From the NCBI GenBank assembly GCA_040756415.1, contig JBFLYZ010000107.1, positions 1-7,082 of the forward strand: 7,082 bases of DNA, read 5' to 3'. Shown here piece after piece: positions 1 through 4,965 of the stretch. The DNA comes from JBFLYZ01 sp040756415 (lineage in GTDB: Bacteria; Bacteroidota; Bacteroidia; JADZBD01). A program made the position numbers and the translations under genes. Under the pieces are notes generated by a model. It did no database searches, was not told where the DNA came from, and worked only from the letters and a program-made list of their open reading frames with translations. How positions within the stretch are numbered: position 1 is the first letter of the stretch; each line of letters begins with the position of its first letter.

Positions 1-18
1 GTAAGCAGGACAGGACAT

Positions 19-38
19 AAACTGATAACGATCAGTTT
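19..38. promoter_or_regulatory. Upstream FNR/DNR-type operator of nirK (perfect palindrome)
   Basis: Two perfect 8-bp inverted arms, AAACTGAT and ATCAGTTT, flank the 4-bp spacer AACG. The core is TGAT-N4-ATCA, the layout bound by Crp/Fnr-family dimers (FNR consensus TTGAT-N4-ATCAA). It is the most symmetric copy in the window except for the one at 2497. Its centre (28.5) is 22 bp, about two helical turns, upstream of the second operator at 45-56. I infer an accessory site near -63 that helps the proximal site. Confidence 0.75.
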
Positions 39-44
39 TTCACC

Positions 45-87
45 TGAGTGAAGTCATTTTAGCAGAAACCAATAAGATGGAATTTTG
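45..87 (+). promoter_or_regulatory. nirK promoter: proximal TGA-N6-TCA operator plus -7 box
   Basis: The operator TGAGTGAAGTCA (45-56) has a conserved TGA/TCA core but weaker inner symmetry than the other copies. The -7 candidate GAATTTTG (80-87) matches seven of eight positions of the layout TAnnTTTG, counting the two free positions. Operator centre to final G is 36.5 bp, as at the four other promoters here. The inferred transcription start is near 92, which puts the operator at about -41.5 (class II activation) and makes an ATG at 77 untranslatable from this promoter. Confidence 0.6.
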
Positions 88-130
88 GATCGTGAAATCA
101 CTCAGTTACTTACTTAAACTCAATACTAAT

Positions 131-1792
131 ATGAAAACAAAATGGATTAACCTGGACGGGCTTGGCAAGATGAAGATCATTGCCCTCGGGGCATGGATCG
201 TGCTAACAGGCGGCACTGCCATGGCCTGTGATTACTGCAATAAGAAATTCTATGACGACATCACCAACGGAGCCCGGCAGAACACCATTGTAGGGAAAGA
301 GATGCTGCTGGCCATGAAGAACCAGGGAGGGCCAAACCCCTACGCCTCTCCGTCTCCTGAAAAAAAAGGAGAAGAATTTATACAGATCATCAACAGGGAT
401 AACAGCCTGAGCATTCCCGCTACGAGCTATGTTCCCCAGGATACCAAGCCGGACAAGAGCGTGACCATTGAGCTGAGCGAAGGCGAGGCTTACATGGGAA
501 AAGGAGTAATGTTCAACGGATTTACCACGAATGGCACCATCCCGGGACCTACTTTCATTTTCGAAGAAGGGGATGTGATCGAGTTCAACGTGGTAAACAA
601 GGGCAAGGTGCCGCACGGTGCATCCATACACGCGGCTTATACCCAAACTTCGAAGTACCTGGGAAAGATCAATCCCGGTGAGGCCAAGAAAATGGTGTTC
701 AAGGTCACTTATCCCGGTGTATATATGTATCACTGCGCGCCTGGCGGACACGCCATCCCCATGCACGTCTTGTTCGGACAGTACGGCATGATGGTGGTTA
801 AGCCTAAAGCCAAGTTTAAGATGGAAGAAGTGCTGGGCAAAAAACCGGATGTGGAGATCTACCTGAACCAGCATGAATGGTACACTTCAGGAAAGGATGC
901 TATTGAAGGCAACCCCATGTACACCACTTTCAACGGAAAAATATTCAAGTACGTGGAAGAGCCCATTAAAGCCAAACCTGGCGACTACGTGAGGATCTAT
1001 TTCCTGAATACCGGCCCTAACCTGGTCTCTACCTTCCACATCGTGGGCATCGTATTCGATTATTGCTATTGGCAGGGACTTCCGGAGAACATCTTTAAAG
1101 GAGGGCAAAGCGTTATTGCAGGCCCTACCGACTCGTGGGTGGTAGAGTTCCGCATGCCGCCAGACGAGGGAAATTACCTGATGCTTAGCCATGCGGTAGG
1201 TTCCACGGACAGAGGGGCCATAGGGTTACTGGTTTGCGACAAGAACGCCAAAACCCCCTTGACCGTAATGGCTGACGGGCCGAAATACACGGACCAGGAA
1301 ATGGCGGAGTTCAAAAAGACCGCTATTCGCACCATCTCTCCCTTTGAACCCGGAAGCCTGGATGTAGACGCTTTCGTGGAATACGGTCCCGAGACCAAAG
1401 AAGTTGTCGTCAAGATCATCGGCAACTCGTTCTATCCCAAAAGGATTAAAGTAGCCAAGGGCACTACCATCAAATGGATAAACGAGGAAGTATTTACCTA
1501 TATGGAAGGCGAGTTCTCCGGGATACACAACGCAGTGGTATATGAGGGCCCCGAAAACTGGGCTTCTCCCTTGCTTGCCCACGGAGAATCGTACAAATTC
1601 ACCGTGAATACGCCTGGCGAGTACAAATACATGTGCGGCCCTCACCCGTACATGAAAGGCGAAGTGGTGGTGATTGATAGTGTGGAGATGGTATCAGCCT
1701 CAGCATCCGGTGGGGGCAGCGGATTGCTGGCCACTATCCTCTCCATCGTAGCTGTACTGGTGTCTATCTCCATTTTTGTGTTTAGGGAATAG
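131..1792 (+). CDS. nirK: Copper nitrite reductase-like protein with fused C-terminal cupredoxin and membrane anchor
   Basis: Expected role: one-electron reduction of nitrite to NO in the periplasm. The protein is 553 residues, against about 340-380 for classical NirK. Residues 14-32 form a signal peptide ending AMA, followed by C33-D-Y-C36. Two cupredoxin domains follow (about 110-370). The type 1 copper ligands are H162, C202 and H212, with Q217 where Met is usual. The type 2 ligands are H167, H201 and H354. The catalytic His is H303 (motif FHIVG), but the catalytic Asp position is S165. A third cupredoxin (about 422-516) has a complete type 1 site: H466, C502, H505, M508. A Gly/Ser-rich linker and a transmembrane helix (about 531-551) end the protein. 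I chose the ATG at 131 because the inferred transcript starts near 92; ATGs at 77 and 170 are in frame, and the one at 170 would also keep the signal peptide. The family call is firm; the reaction is less sure because of the S165 and Q217 substitutions. Confidence 0.9.
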   Translation: MKTKWINLDGLGKMKIIALGAWIVLTGGTAMACDYCNKKFYDDITNGARQNTIVGKEMLLAMKNQGGPNPYASPSPEKKGEEFIQIINRDNSLSIPATSYVPQDTKPDKSVTIELSEGEAYMGKGVMFNGFTTNGTIPGPTFIFEEGDVIEFNVVNKGKVPHGASIHAAYTQTSKYLGKINPGEAKKMVFKVTYPGVYMYHCAPGGHAIPMHVLFGQYGMMVVKPKAKFKMEEVLGKKPDVEIYLNQHEWYTSGKDAIEGNPMYTTFNGKIFKYVEEPIKAKPGDYVRIYFLNTGPNLVSTFHIVGIVFDYCYWQGLPENIFKGGQSVIAGPTDSWVVEFRMPPDEGNYLMLSHAVGSTDRGAIGLLVCDKNAKTPLTVMADGPKYTDQEMAEFKKTAIRTISPFEPGSLDVDAFVEYGPETKEVVVKIIGNSFYPKRIKVAKGTTIKWINEEVFTYMEGEFSGIHNAVVYEGPENWASPLLAHGESYKFTVNTPGEYKYMCGPHPYMKGEVVVIDSVEMVSASASGGGSGLLATILSIVAVLVSISIFVFRE

Positions 1793-1797
1793 CATCT

Positions 1798-1953
1798 ATG
1801 GCTCAATCGCTCAAGGGGCGGGTCCCGCGAAGGATACCGCTCCTTGGCGTTTGGCTGCTGCTATCCATCAGTGCTCTTATTTGCCGCGGCCAAAACTTTA
1901 TCCAGCCCGGTCTTTCTGAACGCTCACATTCCCTTGTTCATTCTGCTTATTAA
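1798..1953 (+). CDS. Possible small exported or membrane peptide, 51 residues
   Basis: An ATG lies 5 bases after the nirK stop and opens a 51-codon frame ending in TAA, 21 bases before the next gene. The peptide has a basic N-terminus (Lys and Arg at positions 6-12), a hydrophobic stretch (about 13-28, PLLGVWLLLSISALIC) and a polar tail ending HSAY. This looks like a signal peptide or single membrane helix with a short tail. I recognise no family. It is in the same frame as the CopD-like gene, but TAA (1951) and TGA (1957) separate them, so it is not simply that gene's N-terminus. It may be a small operon member, the remnant of a longer exported protein, or chance coding. Confidence 0.4.
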   Translation: MAQSLKGRVPRRIPLLGVWLLLSISALICRGQNFIQPGLSERSHSLVHSAY

Positions 1954-1974
1954 CACTGAAATATAAGAGCAGCC

Positions 1975-2460
1975 GTGCGCGAACTTTACTTTGCTTCTGT
2001 TTTTCTTCACATACTGGCCGCAGCCGTTTGGGTGGGCGGCATGATCTTTCTGGTCCTGGTCCTCATCCCCGCTATCCGTAAAAACCCGGAAAAAGCGCTG
2101 CTTCTTCATACGATCGGGTTGAAGTTCAGAACGGTTGGCTGGGTCATACTTTCCATCCTGCTCGTCACGGGCCTTTACAACATGCATTTCAGGCAAGTGG
2201 CCTTCACCTGGCAGGGGCTTACTGAAAGCTATGCGGGAAGAATGGCCGGTTACAAGCTGCTGATCTTTACGGTAACCGTATTGATCAGCGCCATCCATGA
2301 CTTTTACATCGGAACAACCGCCACCCGGCTCTGGATGGACAAGGCGGACATCCAAAAAACAAACCGCTTCCGGTTCTGGGCGCGGTGGGCAGGCAGGATC
2401 AATGTTCTCCTGGCGCTGATGGCGGTTGGCATCGGGGTCGCGCTGGTACGCGGTTTCTGA
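1975..2460 (+). CDS. CopD-like four-helix integral membrane protein
   Basis: This 161-residue protein has about four transmembrane helices (near 5-31, 53-72, 92-112 and 139-158). The first helix carries H12 and the pattern AAAVWVGGM (residues 15-23), typical of CopD-like copper-transport or copper-resistance membrane proteins. Further residues that could bind heme or metal are H45, H71 and H108 (in AIHDFYIG). The start is GTG: an in-frame TGA lies at 1957, no ATG comes before it, and the next Met (residue 23) would cut the first helix. The gene follows nirK with no promoter of the shared type before it, so it is probably cotranscribed. A role in copper supply or in electron transfer to NirK fits the context but is inference. 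Confidence 0.8.
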   Translation: MRELYFASVFLHILAAAVWVGGMIFLVLVLIPAIRKNPEKALLLHTIGLKFRTVGWVILSILLVTGLYNMHFRQVAFTWQGLTESYAGRMAGYKLLIFTVTVLISAIHDFYIGTTATRLWMDKADIQKTNRFRFWARWAGRINVLLALMAVGIGVALVRGF

Positions 2461-2496
2461 CCCGCTTCCGGCTGCCGTGGATAAAATCATACGGGT

Positions 2497-2542
2497 TTAT
2501 GACCTGTGTCATAATTTTCCCGGCTGTTTTCAGGCATTTTTG
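2497..2542 (+). promoter_or_regulatory. Promoter of the 68-residue protein: perfect operator plus -7 box
   Basis: The operator is TTATGAC-CTGT-GTCATAA (2497-2514), with perfect 7-bp arms. It resembles the NNR/DNR-type half-site TTGAC as much as the FNR site. The -7 candidate is CATTTTTG (2535-2542). Operator centre (2505.5) to final G is 36.5 bp. The inferred start is near 2547, giving a leader of about 17 bases before the ATG at 2564. No other gene lies close behind, so this site seems devoted to one small membrane protein. Confidence 0.72.
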
Positions 2543-2563
2543 GAGAAAATAATCCTAACAAAA

Positions 2564-2770
2564 ATGCAAGAGCTTCCCAAACATCAGCAGCATATGCGCC
2601 ACATGTCAAAATCAGCACTCAAAGTATTTTCAGCAGGAGCCTTCATGATCTATATGGGTGCATTGTCCTATTGCATCTATACGGGCAACAGCCTCGCGGG
2701 AATACTGATGGTCGCTGCATTGGGCGTAGCCCTGACGCTCGCCATATCGACCTACCGTAAACTGGGCTGA
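2564..2770 (+). CDS. Small two-helix membrane protein, 68 residues
   Basis: The ATG at 2564 follows an A-rich leader and sits about 17 bases after the inferred transcription start. Earlier in-frame starts are rejected because they would run back through the operator at 2497-2514. The N-terminus is polar and His-rich (MQELPKHQQHMRHM), with H7, H10 and H13 spaced three apart. Two hydrophobic helices follow (about 18-39 and 41-63), and the tail ends YRKLG. I recognise no family. Its own strong operator suggests induction together with nirK and norCB, so it may be an assembly factor, metal-handling peptide or small subunit of the respiratory complex; that is inference. Confidence 0.7.
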   Translation: MQELPKHQQHMRHMSKSALKVFSAGAFMIYMGALSYCIYTGNSLAGILMVAALGVALTLAISTYRKLG

Positions 2771-2792
2771 TCCGTTCAGGCCGGCCATCCTC

Positions 2793-2821
2793 GCGGGGCA
2801 TCCGGGTGATCTATGCCCCGC
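2793..2821. terminator. GC-rich hairpin downstream of the 68-residue gene
   Basis: Perfect 9-bp arms GCGGGGCAT (2793-2801) and ATGCCCCGC (2813-2821) enclose an 11-base loop. The hairpin starts 22 bases after the stop codon at 2770 and lies well before the next promoter. No T-run follows on either strand, so it is not a standard intrinsic terminator. It could stabilise the 3' end or act with a termination factor. Confidence 0.45.
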
Positions 2822-2928
2822 TATGTGCTTCATCATGCATGTTGGATACGCTTTTCCGGCACCTGAGGCCTCTTAAGGATGCAGCACTCGGCCTGCTTTG
2901 TTCCCAAAATCAATAAGCACGCATAGAT

Positions 2929-2972
2929 ATGACCGGAATCATCTTTTAATATGATTTTATGCCATTCATTTG
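2929..2972 (+). promoter_or_regulatory. Promoter of the first Crp/Fnr regulator: operator plus -7 box
   Basis: The operator ATGAC-CGGA-ATCAT (2929-2942) has one mismatch between its 5-bp arms. The -7 candidate TTCATTTG (2965-2972) differs from TAnnTTTG at one position. Operator centre (2935.5) to final G is again 36.5 bp. The inferred start is near 2977, giving a leader of about 13 bases. It implies that the regulator gene is itself controlled by a protein of this family, possibly by its own product. Confidence 0.6.
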
Positions 2973-2989
2973 TATAGAAAGAAAGGCGG

Positions 2990-3706
2990 ATGAAAAACGC
3001 TATGAAAAAACAGGCTATCCCTGCCTGCGAAAAGTGCGGAAATATCCGCACATCGGTCTTCTGTTCCCTGTCACGCTCCGAGCTCGAGCAACTGGGCTCA
3101 AAGTCGCATAACATTTACCGCAAGAACCAGGTTATTTTTTATGAAGGCACTCAGCCCCAGGGATTGTTCTGCATCTATTCCGGGAAAGTAAAGATCCACA
3201 AGCTGGGAAATGACGGCAAAGAACAGATCGTGAGGCTGGCCAAGGAAGGGAATGTGATCGGGTACCGCGCCCTGCTCAGCAGCGATAATTATTACGCCAC
3301 GGCCACCGCCCTCGAGGATACGCATGTTTGCTTCTTCCCCAAAGCGCTCTACCTGAACCTGCTCATCAAAAATCCTCAATTTTCGATGAAGACCATCCAA
3401 ATGCTTTCATCCGATCTCAAGGCGGCCGAACACATGATCACCAACATGGCGCAAAAACACGTCCGCGAACGCATGGCAGAAACCCTGTTGCTTCTGAAGG
3501 ATTTTTTCGGCACGGAAAGCGATAACGTGACGATCAATACCGTACTTACGCGCGAAGATATCGGCTCGATGGCCGGCACCACCACGGAAACATCCATACG
3601 CGTGCTGGCCGAGTTCAACAAAAGAAAGATCATCGAGCTGTCCGGCAAAAGGATCAGGATCATCGAGCATAAAGAGCTCGTTAAGATCGCCAACCTCAAC
3701 GATTAG
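2990..3706 (+). CDS. Crp/Fnr-family transcriptional activator with FNR-like cysteines
   Basis: A 238-residue cytoplasmic regulator. It has an N-terminal cysteine cluster, a cyclic-nucleotide-binding-like beta-roll (about 27-130), a dimer helix (about 132-165) and a C-terminal winged helix-turn-helix (about 186-225). C13, C16 and C25, plus C114 at the place of E. coli FNR Cys122 (three residues before a Pro), suggest an oxygen- or NO-sensitive Fe-S cluster. The spacing CxxC-x8-C differs from the CxxC-x5-C of FNR. In the recognition helix E200 and R204 match FNR Glu209 and Arg213, which read the TGA half-site; Ser212 is replaced by I203. It is therefore the best candidate to bind the TGA-N6-TCA operators here, including its own. 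DNR-type NO sensing through heme cannot be excluded. Confidence 0.88.
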   Translation: MKNAMKKQAIPACEKCGNIRTSVFCSLSRSELEQLGSKSHNIYRKNQVIFYEGTQPQGLFCIYSGKVKIHKLGNDGKEQIVRLAKEGNVIGYRALLSSDNYYATATALEDTHVCFFPKALYLNLLIKNPQFSMKTIQMLSSDLKAAEHMITNMAQKHVRERMAETLLLLKDFFGTESDNVTINTVLTREDIGSMAGTTTETSIRVLAEFNKRKIIELSGKRIRIIEHKELVKIANLND

Positions 3707-3724
3707 TCATCGGCCCGGCCAGGC

Positions 3725-3772
3725 AACTATGATTCACATCATTGTTTGGTCACCCCTGCCAGGATACTTTTG
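3725..3772 (+). promoter_or_regulatory. Promoter of the second regulator and norCB: operator plus consensus -7 box
   Basis: The operator AACTATGAT-TCAC-ATCATTGTT (3725-3746) has 9-bp arms with a single mismatch and the core TGAT-N4-ATCA. The -7 box TACTTTTG (3765-3772) matches TAnnTTTG fully. Operator centre (3735.5) to final G is 36.5 bp. The inferred start near 3777 gives a leader of about 13 bases to the ATG at 3790. No comparable site lies before norC, so this promoter probably drives regulator, norC and norB together. Confidence 0.75.
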
Positions 3773-3789
3773 ATCATAACAATCCGGCA

Positions 3790-4524
3790 ATGAGTATTAC
3801 CATGAACTCTTCGGCTTTCATCAGGGACGCATGCACCCAATGCTCCTTAAGCGAATTCGCTGTTTTTAAAGATTGCTCGCCCGAGCTTTTGGAAAGTGTA
3901 TTCAGCAACAAGCGGCTAATGGCGTTCGGGAAGATGGATACGCTGTTGCGCCAGGGCGAATCGTTCAAAGGGGTGTATTGCATTCAGCAGGGCGTTCTGA
4001 AGGTGCTCAAACAAGGCAGCGATGGAAAGGAATTTCTCCTATGGTTTGCAAAACCCGGTGACATCATCGGGGCGGATTCATGCATCAATAACGAGGACTA
4101 TTCGTTTACGGTAGTTGCCGCTGAGCCGGTCTGCGCCTGTTACATACCGGCAGCCGACTTCAGGAAACTGATCGATCAGAAGCCCTCCATTATCATCCGG
4201 CTGATGAAAGACCTGTGCGGCAAGCTGAGCTTCATCGAAGGACGGCTCACCAATATTTCCAGGAAAAAGATACGCGAGAACTTTGCCGAGGTCCTTATCT
4301 CGCTCGCGGTAAAGGGCAAAAATACGGCTGAGGGAGACATCCCCATCACTTACTCCATACGCGACATAGCCAATATCCTGGGGACGACAAATACCTACCT
4401 GTACAAGATATTGAATGATTTCTCCAGGAGAAACCTGATCAGCAGAAAGAACAAAAAACTTGTGATCAAGGATTTTGACCGGCTTTCACTGGTGGCGATT
4501 GGCGATGAAGCAGGGCCAGAATAG
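3790..4524 (+). CDS. Second Crp/Fnr-family regulator with FNR-like cysteines and a divergent recognition helix
   Basis: The protein has 244 residues from the ATG at 3790. The longer TTG-initiated frame begins inside the operator and is rejected; an ATG at 3802 is also possible. Domains follow the family order: Cys cluster, beta-roll (about 30-135), dimer helix (about 134-168) and winged helix-turn-helix (about 188-225). C15, C18 and C29, plus C117 at the FNR Cys122 position (C115 is nearby), suggest an Fe-S cluster, again with long spacing (CxxC-x10-C). FNR Glu209, Ser212 and Arg213 are replaced by T202, Y205 and K206, so it should not read TGA half-sites in the usual way. The gene ends 15 bases before norC and looks like the first gene of that operon. 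It may sense NO or oxygen and act on other targets, or modulate the first regulator. Confidence 0.85.
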   Translation: MSITMNSSAFIRDACTQCSLSEFAVFKDCSPELLESVFSNKRLMAFGKMDTLLRQGESFKGVYCIQQGVLKVLKQGSDGKEFLLWFAKPGDIIGADSCINNEDYSFTVVAAEPVCACYIPAADFRKLIDQKPSIIIRLMKDLCGKLSFIEGRLTNISRKKIRENFAEVLISLAVKGKNTAEGDIPITYSIRDIANILGTTNTYLYKILNDFSRRNLISRKNKKLVIKDFDRLSLVAIGDEAGPE

Positions 4525-4539
4525 ATCCCGGCAGGCTCT

Positions 4540-4965
4540 ATGAAAGTGAAGGTAAAAAGGATGATGTTCTGGAGCCTGATCGTACTGTTCATCATGCACT
4601 CTTCGCTCGTGTTCACCACAGGAACTGAAACGGATCGGGGCGCGGCATTGCTGAGCGAGGACGCGGTTCGCGGGAAATTGCTTTTCCAGGAGTACAACTG
4701 CATTGCATGCCACCAGATATACGGGCTGGGCGGCTACATGGGGCCTGATCTTACCAATGTCATTTCTGCGCCAGGCAAAGGCAGGGAATATGCGCGCGCT
4801 TATCTCTTATCCGGAACCCAGCGCATGCCCAGATTCCCGCTGAAACCGGAAGAGATCGGCCGGCTTTTGGCCTATCTTGAATATGTAGACCAAACGGGCG
4901 TTTCACCCGTACGGCAATTCAAGATCAACCCGTACGGAACGGTCATTACGCCTGATGGTCGATGA
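4540..4965 (+). CDS. norC: NorC-like membrane-anchored monoheme cytochrome c
   Basis: This 141-residue protein would pass electrons to NorB. It has an N-terminal hydrophobic segment (about 9-27), which probably stays as a membrane anchor as in NorC. The periplasmic domain holds the heme c motif C54-I-A-C57-H58 and a likely axial Met at M96 in the RMPRF motif. The stretch GLGGYMGPDL (62-71) after the heme motif matches the GEGAYxAPEL pattern of NorC, and the region near EYVDQTG matches the NorC C-terminal helix. The ATG lies 15 bases after the upstream regulator; its TGA overlaps the norB ATG (ATGA at 4962-4965), which implies translational coupling. No Shine-Dalgarno sequence is visible. Confidence 0.9.
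   Translation: MKVKVKRMMFWSLIVLFIMHSSLVFTTGTETDRGAALLSEDAVRGKLLFQEYNCIACHQIYGLGGYMGPDLTNVISAPGKGREYARAYLLSGTQRMPRFPLKPEEIGRLLAYLEYVDQTGVSPVRQFKINPYGTVITPDGR

Noticed and set aside
77..130. An earlier in-frame ATG for nirK at 77, adding 18 residues.
   Set aside because: It lies upstream of the inferred transcription start near 92 and inside the promoter; the signal peptide is better placed from 131.
1045..1058. Apparent loss of the catalytic His255 of NirK (V308 at a His column).
   Set aside because: That column is a second, non-essential His of classical NirK. The catalytic His is the first one in the PHLIGGH motif and is kept as H303.
203..1645. Several long open frames on the - strand opposite nirK.
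   Set aside because: They lie opposite a strongly supported gene, show no domain-like pattern, and fit shadow frames from codon bias.
2426..2563. N-terminal extension of the 68-residue protein back to 2426.
   Set aside because: It would overlap the end of the CopD-like gene and read through the operator and -7 box; the extension has no membrane or domain pattern.
3742..3789. TTG start at 3742 for the second regulator.
   Set aside because: The TTG lies at the edge of the operator and upstream of the -7 box, so it cannot be on the predicted transcript; the Cys cluster is kept from the ATG at 3790.
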